From contig NW_008805064.1 in the NCBI RefSeq assembly GCF_000004825.1, positions 992,001 through 1,056,000 on the forward strand: a DNA stretch of 64,000 bases, written 5' to 3'. This DNA comes from Heterostelium album PN500 (Eukaryota; Evosea; Eumycetozoa; Acytosteliales; Acytosteliaceae). The notes beneath the pieces are model-generated. The model saw only the letters and a program-made list of their open reading frames with translations. It was not told where the DNA came from and did not search any database. Of the stretch, positions 1 through 12,250 are shown piece after piece. The position numbers and the translations under genes are program-made. Positions within the stretch are counted from its first letter, which is position 1, and every line of letters begins with the position of its first letter.

Positions 1-269
1 TAATTATTGATTTAATAAATAATTCAAACAATAAATAAAAAAATAGTGATCAATATTTGAGTGAAAATTTATTTAAATATATATTTGGGAAACTCTGATT
101 CTAAGTAAAAGTAAAAAATAAAGTTGATAGATAATTGTTAAAAAAAATCCTTATTATTTGAAATTTATATGAATCAAAAATAATTTGTTCATAATTTCGG
201 AACAAAAAAAAAAAAAAAAAAAGGAGATCATTGTTAAAAATTCTTTATTTGTTTTTTATTTATAAATAA
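1..269. other. AT-rich upstream region
   Basis: Intergenic DNA with A/T runs, including a poly-A stretch near 205-222, leading directly into the first ankyrin gene. No coding signal or RNA gene is visible. It presumably holds the promoter of that gene. Confidence 0.5.
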
Positions 270-1949
270 ATGAAATCAGAGTTATTTAAATTAGTATTTA
301 ATAATACAGTTATTAGATCAAATATATTTAATCAATTTCAAAATAAAGAGATTTATGGTTGTAGAACATCAAAATATAGATGGATACAATTAATAAATTC
401 ACCATTTCTATTGATACAATATAATTATTTCGATTTGTTTGTTCAACATTGGATCACTGTTGGTTGTAATAACTACCATTATAAACAGTTGAAATTGAAA
501 AACAATATCGAGATTGTTAAAACTGCTATCCGATTCAATAGATTAAACTTTATTAAATGTTTGGTAGAGAATAATCATTTAGATCTATCAATTCATTCAA
601 AAGCAATATTTGACTTGTCACTATCAAAAAGAAAGAAAGATATTGTTGAATATCTAAAATTGGCATTCAGTTCGAATAACGTGGATATATCCACTATTTA
701 CCCATCTTTAGAACTGCTCGAGGCATGCGAATCAAACGATCTTGAAACCGTTAAACGATTATCATCAACTATCCCGAATGACCAATTCAAAGAAACCTAT
801 CCACCTTTGTGCAAAGCAATCTCACATGGTCATGTACAGATTATAGATTCGTTGCTTAGCAACCAAACCGTTGGAGACGAATTGTATTATAAAATAAATA
901 GATTGGCAGTTAGTTATTGTCAATTTCAAGTTCTTGATTGGTTACTTTCCAAAGGTTATATAGAAGATAGAGAATATCAAACATCGGAACTTGGTTTCTC
1001 TATCATACATAAGGATTTATTTCAATGGATGAGGACAACCAAAATCAGAATCAACTTTACATCAACTGATTTCGATCTAGCAGCAAGAAATTCACTCGAT
1101 GTTGTAAAATGGATCAATGATCATAGTAATCAAGGTTGTTCAAATAAAGCAATGTATAATGCATTTATCAACTTGAAGTTTGGCATTGTGAAATGGTTGC
1201 ACGAGAATAGGACAGAAGGATCATTTCCTATTGATCGCATTTGCTTTAACCCAAGAATGACAAAAGATTTAGTCGAGAAAATACTCTTCGAAATGGTTAA
1301 ATGGTATCATCAAAACAGAACAGAAGGATTCACTGCTGATTTCATGGATTGTGTTGCTTCTTTCTCACTTGACATTGTTAAATTCCTTCATTACAATCGA
1401 ACTGAAGGATGCACAAGCAAAGCAATGCTTAATGCTGGAATGTCTGGTCAAATTGAAATCTTTAAATTCCTCAAAGACAATCGAACAGAAGATGTTCCAA
1501 TTGATCTCATTTATCATATTTGTATAAAGGGTCAATTAGAGATGATTCAATACCTTTATGAAACTGGAGAGCCAGATGAATATAATTGGTCTTGGAAACT
1601 GATGGATTTCGCTGTTCAATCATCGAACCTCGATATGGTAAAGTGGATTCATCAAAATACCACATTTAGTAGTATTACAAATACATTTGATATTGCCTTG
1701 TGTAAAAAAGACTTTGAAATGGTTCAATATCTCGTTGACAACAAGCTTTGCACAAATGATTTGGAATCAACTACTCTTATTCAAGTAGAAAATCCATCTT
1801 CATATATTTTTATCATTGAAATAGTTGATTGGTTAATGAAATCAAACTTATTGGATAAATCTAAACTTGTTAAATTGGCAAAAAAATGTTATACACCAAC
1901 TTTAAAGGCATTTTTCAAAGATTATAATTCAAATCGAAAAAAAAAATAG
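270..1949 (+). CDS. Ankyrin-repeat protein (dictyostelid NRTEG family)
   Basis: Single-exon gene for a 559-residue protein. It shows repeated units of about 30 residues with the pattern 'VKW(L/Y/I)H-NRTEG', most clearly between residues 270 and 430, plus ankyrin-like helical pairs on both sides. This variant ankyrin family is greatly expanded in dictyostelids; member functions are mostly unknown and protein-protein scaffolding is the usual guess. There is no signal peptide or membrane segment. The first residues (MKSELFKLVFNNTVIRSNIF) parallel the start of the other ankyrin gene at 27779, so the two are paralogues, but this one is more diverged. The ATG follows an A/T-rich leader, as is usual here. 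The frame is intact to a Lys-rich end. Confidence 0.85.
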   Translation: MKSELFKLVFNNTVIRSNIFNQFQNKEIYGCRTSKYRWIQLINSPFLLIQYNYFDLFVQHWITVGCNNYHYKQLKLKNNIEIVKTAIRFNRLNFIKCLVENNHLDLSIHSKAIFDLSLSKRKKDIVEYLKLAFSSNNVDISTIYPSLELLEACESNDLETVKRLSSTIPNDQFKETYPPLCKAISHGHVQIIDSLLSNQTVGDELYYKINRLAVSYCQFQVLDWLLSKGYIEDREYQTSELGFSIIHKDLFQWMRTTKIRINFTSTDFDLAARNSLDVVKWINDHSNQGCSNKAMYNAFINLKFGIVKWLHENRTEGSFPIDRICFNPRMTKDLVEKILFEMVKWYHQNRTEGFTADFMDCVASFSLDIVKFLHYNRTEGCTSKAMLNAGMSGQIEIFKFLKDNRTEDVPIDLIYHICIKGQLEMIQYLYETGEPDEYNWSWKLMDFAVQSSNLDMVKWIHQNTTFSSITNTFDIALCKKDFEMVQYLVDNKLCTNDLESTTLIQVENPSSYIFIIEIVDWLMKSNLLDKSKLVKLAKKCYTPTLKAFFKDYNSNRKKK

Positions 1950-2377
1950 TTCAATAAAAATATATATTGTTTAATTCCATGGAAAAACAGAAGCAAATTA
2001 ATATATTGATAATGAAATTGAATCTCTAGATTGTACTTTTATATACATTTTTACAATATTCCATTTGATTAATTTAATAAAGTGTCTTTATATTGAGACA
2101 GGATTTACAGGATTGATTTGCTTGACTCGGATGATGACCATAACTCTATCTCGAGTGAGAAAACTTTGACAGCTCTGGTTCCATCTACCATAAATAACTA
2201 CTAAACCAAGAATGACAATTATAGAAGTCTAGCACCACTAAACGCGCGCTTAAAGTCACAAACCAATGCTAAAGATGCTACTGCTGCTACTACTAACCAC
2301 TATCTTAGATGCTGTCGATCGTTTGATGTCTGGCAATCATAGGTTGTAATTCTAGAGGTTGGTTTGATCTGTTATAA
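1950..2377. other. Intergenic, somewhat GC-richer relic DNA
   Basis: After an AT-rich 3' flank, the DNA from about 2100 becomes clearly richer in G and C than normal intergenic DNA. It has no open frame of useful length. It probably belongs to the same decayed locus as the interrupted reading frame that follows. Confidence 0.3.
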
Positions 2378-2923
2378 TATGCCACCACTACAATGAGATC
2401 AATCCGACCAAATGCACCTGTCATTACCTTCCGAGGAATAGAAACTAACCGCTCCAACTTCCTTTTTCCTGCTGCTCTTGAACAGGCGTACGAGCATCGC
2501 CGTCACTCAGAGCCAAGTTGCCATCATCAAGTAGTACGTGTGTTCAGCAAGTTATTCTATCATTTACTTGAGTTCCGTGGCAGATGTTGATATAGGGGTC
2601 ACACTGAGGATGATGATCAGTTATCATCATTATTTCTATTAAATGTTCTTGACATCTATGATAATAATTGGTTAGAAATTGTCAAATCTCTATTTAAAAG
2701 TATTGTAGTTATAAGTCTAGAACTAATTTATAATAAACTTCTCTATATGCCTTATAGCTCAAAGTCAGTTAAAAGAAAAATTGTTTGTTCAACTGTTCGA
2801 TCTTATAATCTTAAAAAAAAACACAACATTTTATTAATCAAAAATGATCATTTGTGTTGTGAAAATTTATTTCAACATGCTAACAAAACTCTGAAGTTCA
2901 TCCAATTATTTAAATTTAAATAA
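2378..2923 (+). pseudogene. Interrupted reading frame, probable gene relic
   Basis: One frame stays open from 2378 to the TAA at 2921-2923 except for a single TGA at 2588-2590. The part before the stop starts with an ATG at 2393 and encodes 65 residues. The part after encodes about 110 residues (YRGHTEDDDQLSSLFLL...), rich in Leu, Ile and Lys. I do not recognise the family. The second half resembles the N-terminal region of dictyostelid ankyrin or F-box type proteins only in composition. The upstream half is unusually GC-rich for non-coding DNA. A decayed gene or mobile-element fragment is the simplest reading; two unrelated chance frames remain possible. Confidence 0.35.
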
Positions 2924-3542
2924 ACACTGTTAATAAAATATAAATAAAATAAATAAAATAAAATAAAATCTGTAACAACACCGTAGCTGAGGAACCCCAG
3001 ATTATTTAATATTCAGCATTGAAGATCTATTCTTGTTCAATGCTCTTCTTTGAATCTCTTTTAAGCAAATATCAATAAAATTAAATAAATAAAATAAAAA
3101 AAAGGCGCCAAAGGGGTTAATAAATCTAAAAAAAAAAAGTGATTTATTTATACTAACGACACTTTACTTTACGTTCAAATCATAATCATCAAATACTATG
3201 AATCTTTAAACTATTTAATGATACGCAACCACAACATTCTTTGGATCACTAATGGGCACTTCGATCTATTCAATCATCACAAATCGATTCGAAAAATATA
3301 ACTCTTGATAAAAAAAAATAATTTCGTGCAAGTCTTTTTTTTTTTTTTTCTAAATATAAGATAATCAGAAATCAATTCTTTAATTCGATAAATACACCAA
3401 TTTGTTATAGTCATTTCAAACAAGAGGAAACGGTTTTTTTTTTTCACTTTAAAAAAAAAAATGGAGTCTACCTATCAGATTACACTATTATTTAGATTTA
3501 GTTTAGAAAATTTATAAATAGAAATTATAAATAGATTTCATA
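2924..3542. other. Intergenic region with a hairpin
   Basis: AT-rich DNA upstream of the TIG/DNase II gene. It holds a 9-bp perfect inverted repeat (agcattgaa/ttcaatgct, 3015-3044, 12-nt loop) just after a GC-richer patch at 2975-3000. No tRNA or other RNA gene could be recognised. Confidence 0.35.
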
Positions 3543-6500
3543 ATGAAAAATAATAATATTTATTTATTATTAGTATTATTATTAATACAATACAATGGTT
3601 ACATTATCAATGCAATAACCATTGATTATATGTCACCACTAAGAGGATATCTCGATGGAGGAAATATCTTTAAAATAAACTGTGCCGAATTTCCATCAAC
3701 TCCTATCCTTACTGTTACCAGCTTGGATGGTACCAATGAAGCTATATTCACTCTAAACTCTGAATTTATTTCATACTATGAGTGGGTTGTACCTTCATCG
3801 CCTGCTATGAAAAGTGGAAAGAGAAAGAGAACAGAGAGTGCAGTCTTTAGAATGAAATTCACTGGTGATCCTGGATATTATATGGAATCAACATTTATTT
3901 ATGTTTGTAAGTATAATTATTAAAGTTTCAAATTTAATAATATTAATATTAAAATTAAATAATAACTATCTATAGCACCAGAAATAGTATCATTTAGTCC
4001 ATCATATTATTATTCTGGTGCAAATGGAAAGAAGCTAGAGATTGATGGTATAGATTTAATAATTGATAAAGATGATATCCCCACTGTTTATATTGGTAGA
4101 CAACAATGTACGGTGATTCAAAAGAAACCAAATAATATCCAGTGTATCATTCCAACTTGGCCAAAGCCAGCCTCTGTTACCATTTCAGTAAGTCTCCATG
4201 GTACTGTTACCGAAGCCAATAGTTTGTTCAGCTATATATTGCCAGCAATAGAATCGATTTATCCTGGAAGAATTGCATCCGGTGCCTCCAAGAATATTAT
4301 TATCAAAGGAGATATCGTTGATAATGCAGGACTACCAACTTCCATTGTTACCATAGGTGGAAAGAGTTGTACAGATATCAAATTTGATGAAATAATGTCG
4401 GAAATCAGTTGTAATACACCAGTATTTGATATTAAAGAAGGTACTCATACATATTATGATATTCAAGTTTCTGTTAATGGTGTAGATATAACATGTAATC
4501 CAAAATTAATGATTTATCGTAAAGTATTATTAATTTATTAAATTATTTTTCAAATATATATTAATTTAATTATCATTCAGATCCTGTTATTGAAAGTATT
4601 ACTCCAGATGTTGGTATTGCAAGTGGTACTACCGATGTTGTTATTGGTGGTAGCTATCTAGATGATGTAAGTGAAGTATTCTTTGGAACACAACAATGTA
4701 AAGTATACAAGACTATTACATCTACATCATTCACTTGTGAAGCACAACCATTCACTCTAGAAATGGGGGAGACTCATAGATCATTAGATATCCAAGTGTA
4801 TATTGGTGGAGGAACATTTAAACCTGAAGGTGGAGCTAAATTTATTTATTATATTCCAGTTATTACATCGATTAATCCAACTCGTTTATTAGCAGGAGTT
4901 GTCTCGAAACTCACTATTATTGGAGATGGATTCTTTGATGGATTATCTGTAATCATTCAGGGTAATACCTTTGAAAGAGATTCTATCAATAAAGATCCAA
5001 CTACCATCTATACTGAAATAAATACGAATCTACTATCCGTTGGAAGACAAAGTTTAAGAGTCAGTAGCTCTGGTGGTGATACACCAGAAGTAGATATCTT
5101 TATTGTTGAACCATCGATTTCCAGTGTCGATACACTTAGAGGCTACTTGAATACATATACCCCAATAGTAATCAAGACATCAGATATCCCAACAACCTAT
5201 CTCGATTATCCAGAATCTATTCTATCATTCAAGATTGGTAATCAATTCTGTTTGTATTTAATGGTTACCGATACCGATGAATATTCATGTACAGTTCCTC
5301 CCGGTGTTACTGTTGGAAGTGAATATATATCAATTATTTATAAAAACACTGAATATATTACCAATACCCAATTCACTTACTTTGTACCCGATGTAACTGG
5401 ACAATCTCAATCAAGTAATATTCCTTTGGGTGGAGGACAATTGGTTATTGATGGAACCGATCTAGATGTTGTTAGTTATGTGCTGATTGACAATGTACGT
5501 ATTGATCCAACCAATTGTATGATAGGATCCACTCGAATATCATGTACCATTCCAAGACATTCTCCTGGTAGTTTCGCTGTTGACATGGTTGTCCATACTT
5601 TAAAAGCCGACTTTACTCATTCCACTGGAACTAACATTGCTTATCAAGGTCCATCCATTACACAAGTCTCTCCAAGTCAAGGATCAAAACTACAACCAAA
5701 TACAATCACACTTACAGGTGTAGGATTTGGAAATAATATCAATTTGATTGCTATCAATGTTGGTACACAAGCTTGTATCAATATTGTTATAATCATTGCA
5801 AATTCCAAAATTCAATGTGATATCCCTGCAATGGATCCTGGTGTTTATCAAGTAGTAGCAAGTATCAGACCAAACACTGCAACACTCATTGGTGTGGAGT
5901 CTGTTAATGATATAACCTATCGATCTTATTCATTATCTTGTTTGGGTAGACCAAATCCTGATGGTACAAATAGTCCAGTCGATTGGTGGTTCATCTACAA
6001 ATTGTCAAATAAAATGAATGCAAATCCCAATGAATATCTCTACATGGATGCAAATTCCGAGAGATTAGAGAGATATCCAGATCTACAACAGAGTGCTGCC
6101 AACAGCCTGAGTCCATTGGAATCAACTTTTCTACAATACAATCATTACAACTACATGTTCTTTAACGATCAACCAGGTAATAGAAAGAGTACTGGAGAAA
6201 GAGATTTGTCTCGTAAAGTTTATGTTCATGGTCATTTCAAAGGAATGACAATGGTATGAATATATTTAATATTAATTTAATTTAATTTATTAATGTAATT
6301 ATTTAGTTTGAAGATCCAGATTTAACATTTAATATAAATGGTATACATATTCAACATAGTAATCCATATTTCCCATCTTATACATCGCCTACAGCTACAG
6401 ATTATAATGAACCATCCGACGGATTAATATTCTTGGGTCTTCCGGATTTCAATCAATATTTCTTCTGTTATTCCTTTGCCAATTTCGATAATGTTATGGA

Positions 6501-9500
6501 ATATATTTCAAAGAACGATGGTAATCTATTAGACTCTTATCGTGTTCCACCTCTATCGACTTGGACAAACAATGAAAGAAATCGGTATCCATTCTTCTAT
6601 GATTATATGGCATATTGGATAACTCTACCAGATAGAGTTCCTAATGTTGGTATAGATCCACCTGTAAAATCACAACATGATTTTTCAGAAGAATGTAGAT
6701 CCGTGGTTACCTCCCAAACCGCAATTGAAAATATTTGTTGGTGGCGATCACCAGTACCAATTCCAATTGGGAATATCAACCTAATTTACTTTATGAAAAC
6801 ATCAATCAATACCCCCAGGCCCAAATTTATTAGTGCAACAGCTACTAGACCTCTTACCTATTCTAAATATATCATGTTGGGAGGAAAAAACACACCAAAA
6901 TATGATGGTCCTGATCTATGGATGATAGTAGCTGATTGTTTCCAAAAGAAATTATTTATTGAAATGTAATAGTTGACAGTTTTTTTCAAATGAAATGGTA
7001 TTAATTTATTCATTTATATTTAGGTTCTATGCTATTGGACAAAGACAAATGATACCAAATGAACAAGTTATGAATGTTGGATTAATGGAACTTCCTCAGT
7101 ATTTAGCAAGAGCAGGTCCTTACTCTTCTTATAAATTAATAGGCTCAAAGAATGAGGTAAAAAAAAAAAAAAAGAATTAAAAAATTATTTAAAAATAATG
7201 TTACTAAATATTACTTTTTCAATAGCATGCCAAAATCGGATTCCCAATGTATCCAGAATATGATAATCCTTTCGCTGCAAATGGTAAATAATATATAATG
7301 ATAATCATAGTTTGAGTTTGATTGGAAAGAGTGATGACGCAGTAACCACCAAAAAGATGTTTAAGTTTATTTTTTCACTCAAAAAGACTTGATGTGGTGA
7401 TTCTCAAAAAAAGAGGAACTGGAACATGCAATAACAAACTATTCAATAAGATAGAAATTCTAAAAACATTAATATATTCTAACCATTTATTTATTTAATA
7501 TAGAAAATTATTTTTGTGTTGGTGATAGTAATAGACATAGTGGACAGGGTAAACGTGGAGGTGGTGCAATTTGTGTAAGTATATAAACTTTAATCAAATC
7601 AAACAATTTCTAACAATTACTTTCTATTATCATCGTCTAGTTCCAACATCCAACTCTTGTTTATCAATTTAATAGAATGGTTAGAACTTATAATACATTC
7701 TTGAGTCCAAATTTAATTTCAAAATTTGGGTAAGTAAATTTATTTACCAAAAAAAAAAATATATAAAACTAAAAAACAATCAAATCATTTTTTTCAATAT
7801 AGTGAAACTATAAATTTATTTTCGACCATTGATCAACCAATTAAAGTAAATAGACCAGCCACTTGGACAAATAATATTCTTGTAGAAGTAAAGGACGCTA
7901 TCAATGGAAATTTATATTCTAAAAATCCAAGATATTTCGAGAGTATAACACCTTTAACATTTGTCAATCCTCATGATGTTGTACTCTTAATTCAATCATT
8001 AAGAACTTCAAGAGCCAATGTTGTTCCAGTGACAGAGATTTCAGTGGTCCCGACAGTACAGACAATGCCAGAACAAGACATTATGTATTATGTTTCCAAC
8101 GATATTCTATCACTTCATTATGTGGCTTTCGATCAAGCTATTGGATCAATTTGTAATTACAATCCAATGATTACAGAATGCACAAGAAATGTTGCTCGAA
8201 CACAAACAATTGCTCGTGTTGCAGTTCCTTTGGTTGCACCAGATTTCCCATCAGCATATAATCAACCTTATGGTAATATGATGACTACAAGAGGCTATGA
8301 TCTAGCTACAAATGTAGATTTCCATATCATTAGATTTATTGATAGATTCATGGCATTGTTACCAAATGCAAGACGTAACTTCTATCCAATATTTATAAAC
8401 ACTGCACTCATTTCTGCTAGATTCGATACCAACATTGGTATTATTAGAAGATCAAGTGATATGTGTGGAGAAGAAATTGCATATTTCATGACACTACAAT
8501 ATATCTATTATCAATCTGGCTTTACAAATGAAAATGATCTTACCTATAAAGTTGGAATTAATGATCCAAATTGGAGTAATGGTATTATTCTGGCTATATC
8601 AAAATATTTATATAATGTAACCATGAAATTTAAAAGATCTCATTTTCTTTTTCACATGAATTATCTTGTAATGAAAACCACATATCTTGATATCATTTTA
8701 TTTAAATTATTTATTATTTACTAAATTTATTTTTTTTTTCAGTCAATAGATATAAGTTTTAATGAAAACTTTAATCCATGTATGTCAAATTTATTTGATA
8801 ACTTTCCAAATATTGATACTTATTCAGAGTAAGTGGAAAAAAAACAAATATACACTTTACTTTAATTAATTAATTCTCATTATTATTCTTAGTGATGAAA
8901 ATATGGATACACCAACTCAAGATCAATTAGTTAGAAGAAGTGCAGCTGCTGCTTGGGATTGGATGAAACAATCATACTCAAATGGTCGTGGAGGTTCAAC
9001 TGACAGAGTAGATAATTCTGAACAAATTCCTGTAAATGTTCTGATGCAAGTTTTAATTGATGTAAAGCAAATAGGTTTTAATTCAATGAGTGATCTAAGA
9101 AGATATTTCAGTAAATCCTATGCTTCCAATATCAACTTTAACGATATCCTTTATAATAATTTTATTATAAAGAGACCTGTTATAATTTCAGATACAGATA
9201 TGCTCCTTATTACAATGATGTTTCCCAATAGTTTAATGAGACCAATTACTACCACTCTAGAGGATTCATCTGAAGATATCAATGAATCAATTCAAAATCC
9301 ATTGTTTATCAATGAAAGAATGGTTAAATCAGGAGTACAACAATTGTTTTCAGCAATATCATCAATGACTTTTCCCACTATGAATCAATCAAGTATCATA
9401 GCAATGACATCATATCAATTTGAAAGATTGGAATTGGCAATAGATAAATGGTTAACAATCAACAATCAAAGTAGTGCAATCCAAACTTTAATTTTAGATC

Positions 9501-11164
9501 CACAACATCAATATCGTAATCAACCTATAAAGTTTATTGATGAATTAAATAGAGATCAAAGTGGCAATAGTATAGATTTGGATGTAAAAACAACAACCTC
9601 TGGAAATAGAGTGGCTCTATCGACCCCACTATCAATATCATCTATCACCTTTATTCTCGAAAGTATTCTAGTAAGCAAAGCAAAATCAAAAAAGTTTGGT
9701 GATTTAGAGATTTTCTATCTCTCAAAACCAGATGATTATAATGGTGAAATTTCCCACGATTACGATGGAATGGTAATTGCAACTTTAAATTCCCTGCTAT
9801 GTGATATTAGAATGATCAGTGAATCCGATTTCCTCTCTGATCAATTTGATTCGCTGTGCATTGGAATAGGACCAATCATCACCTCTGTCGATCAAAATAC
9901 TGGTTCTACCTCTGGTGGGTTTATAATAACTATTAATGGTTTAAGATTTAATTCATCATTATCAATTTCCATTGGTGAAAATCAATGCTTAACTTGTGAA
10001 TTGATTTCTGTTAATCAAATTACATGTCAAGTTCCAAGTGGTTCTGGATTAAACAATCAAATTTTACTTTCAACCTCACAAACAATATTCAATCTACAAA
10101 GAACCAAATTCCTTTTCTCCTACAACAACCCAACAATTGAATTAGTTGAACCAAAGATTATTGATAGTGTAGGTGGTGATATTCTAACCATTTCAGGATC
10201 AAACTTTGGCAATGACCTAACCAATATTAAAGTATTGATAGATGATAGACTTTCTTGTTGGCCAATCTACAGTATCTCTCATCAATCAATTACATGTCAA
10301 ACACCATCTGCAATTGGAGAATATAGATCAATATCAGTTATTGTCAATGGTCAATCAACCAAACAAACCATTGAAAATCTAGATATCCAAACATTTGGAT
10401 ATACTGGTCCAAATATTGTAGCTGTTATCCCAGAATCTGGCGATCCAATGGATACTATTGTAGTTTTAGGTTATGGTCTTGGAAGTGTTCAAGATTCAGA
10501 TCTTCCTCCAGTATTATACATTGGTGATTCTCAAATTCAATTGGATAACTTTACAGGCGATGGAATCGAATTCTTGTTGGATTATGAAACTTCTACACAA
10601 CCAATGACGGTTCAAGTGGGTGACCAATCATTTAACAGTGAATTTACATATTATCAACCTATCATATCGTTATTTAACAATTCAAAGATTGGTACATCTG
10701 GTGGTCTCATTCAATTGGATGGATTTGGATTTGGACTATCATCTTCTGATATAAACTCTCTTTTCAATGGTAAAGAAATTGAATGTAATCCTTTCGATCA
10801 ATTTATAGAATGTGAAATTCCACCTGGAATTGGTACAAACTATCAACTCTCAATTTCAGTCTCTGATCAATCCATTGACTTTTCAGATATCAACAATACC
10901 ATTTCTTATCTACCTCCAACAATAACTGGTTATTCAATATTCGATACCAACAAAATTCGAATATTAGGTAATAACTTTGTACCAGAAGGAGTTTTATTTG
11001 ACACGGAAACATCATACATTAATATAAATCTCAATGATGAAACCGAAGAAATTTGTACTTCATTTATAAGTGACCAAATGATAGAATGTCAATTTATTTA
11101 TATACCAACATCAATTCAAGTTTTCGTAGATGGACAAAATTCAAATATCATAAATTTAAATTAA
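3543..11164 (+). CDS. Secreted IPT/TIG - DNase II - IPT/TIG fusion protein
   Basis: Exons read as 3543-3906, 3976-4518, 4581-6253, 6307-6965, 7024-7156, 7226-7283, 7504-7574, 7641-7729, 7803-8616, 8743-8828 and 8893-11164; the frame closes across all of them to give 2253 residues. The protein starts with a signal peptide (about residues 1-25). About eight IPT/TIG-like modules follow to about residue 750. A deoxyribonuclease II domain covers about residues 750-1190. An unrecognised region runs from about 1200 to 1815, and about five more TIG modules reach the C-terminus. DNase II hallmarks are PVDWWFIYKL, YLYMD, FFNDQP, both catalytic HxK motifs (H854-F-K856 and H1125-A-K1127) and CVGDSNRHSGQGKRGGGAIC. 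DNase II cuts DNA at acid pH in lysosomes or outside cells and belongs to the phospholipase D superfamily. No C-terminal membrane segment is seen, so secretion or delivery to endolysosomes is inferred. Confidence 0.88.
7297..7425 (+). repeat. 129-bp dispersed repeat, copy 1 (inside intron 6)
   Basis: This segment of the intron between 7283 and 7504 recurs in inverted orientation at 39154-39282. Aligned by eye, only about 4-5 positions differ. No terminal inverted repeats, poly-A tail or coding potential could be seen. It sits in an intron of the DNase II fusion gene, so it does not disturb the protein. Confidence 0.8.
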
Positions 11165-11204
11165 ATTTTTAATACAATAAAAAATTATTATTTTATTATT
11201 TATC

Positions 11205-12250
11205 AACATGTTTCTTGATTAACAATGGTAAAAGTGTAAATCTTTTATACTTTTTTGCAGCTTTAACTCCAATTTTGGAACAACCTTCTGTTTTATTCTT
11301 TATTAACCATTTAACAGTTTTGTATGTCCATGTATAACTGCCAAGTCAAAAGCAGCAGGAGAATAACCCTCTGTTCTATTTTCATGAAGCCACTTTACAA
11401 CTTTTAAATGATTTCCAGATGCTGCATTATCCTTGCATGATGTTGAACAACCCTCTGTTTCTGTTATTCTGAATCCAAAGAATCAAATTCTAAATCGCCT
11501 GTGGATCCAGCACAATCCATTGCTTGTCGAGTACATGTTTCAATATTCTCATGGAACCATTTCACAATTAGGAAATGTCTTTTGATAATCCAAGATATGA
11601 ATAAGATTTCCACGGATTGCTTGGAAATACATTGAATTGTTTTTTCTATCTTTTTTCTATTTTTCGCAAACCATTCAATCATGTCCAATGGTCTAGCGAA
11701 AGCTGCAAAATCAAAGACTCAATGTGATTCGTAGATGATTTTGGTGGTACTTTGGAAGAGAAATACTTTAACAATTCAATATCTCCACTAAATACAGATT
11801 GAAGCATGGCATTTGCATAGTTGAATTGATCTTTAAAATCATCTAAACTCTCGAGATATTGAATGATATCCATCTTTCCAAAATTGGCTACTTGCAAAAG
11901 ATCCTCTCTCACATCATCGTCACTGTCACAATCATCCACCGGAAAGCATAACAATTCTCTTTTGATCTTTAAATCTTCAACGAAATACTTTAATATATCT
12001 AAACTACCTGCTGTAACTGAGTTTTTTAGAATATAAAAAATAGAATCATCCTTGATTGTATTGATTGGATTTGATTGAAGATATTGTATTAAAAGTTGTA
12101 GATATCCACTTTGGATTCGTAACTAACTCATCCCATTTATATCTTTTCTCTGGTATAGTTTTACTAGAATAAGATGAAACATTTCTAAAAATACATTTAT
12201 TTAAAACAAAATTATTAAAAATAGATAAAAATAGTGATTTATCCTTTTAT
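11205..12250 (-). pseudogene. Degenerate copy of the 27779-29590 ankyrin gene
   Basis: Read on the minus strand, this stretch is nearly identical to parts of the intact ankyrin gene at 27779-29590. It includes the acidic stretch CFPVDDCDSDDDVREDLLQV and the 3' end LLPLLIKK-VDK, and similarity continues about 20 bp past the stop. It cannot make the protein. The start codon position reads AAG instead of ATG (near 12244). Small deletions shift the frame near 12110 and near 11690-11720. A large internal segment is missing: the sequence jumps from the middle of the parent to the repeat with ETCTRQAMDCAGSTGDLE, a loss of roughly 250 codons. Further frame breaks follow downstream. It is an inverted, non-functional segmental duplicate 16 kb from its parent. 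Confidence 0.88.

Noticed and set aside
3015-3044. Hairpin as a transcription terminator or small RNA
   Set aside because: A 9-bp stem alone is not enough in this genome; no conserved RNA features.
7297-7425. C/D-box snoRNA inside the repeat (gtgatga near 7331)
   Set aside because: No box D (ctga) at the right distance, and the box C-like motif is not kept in the second copy.
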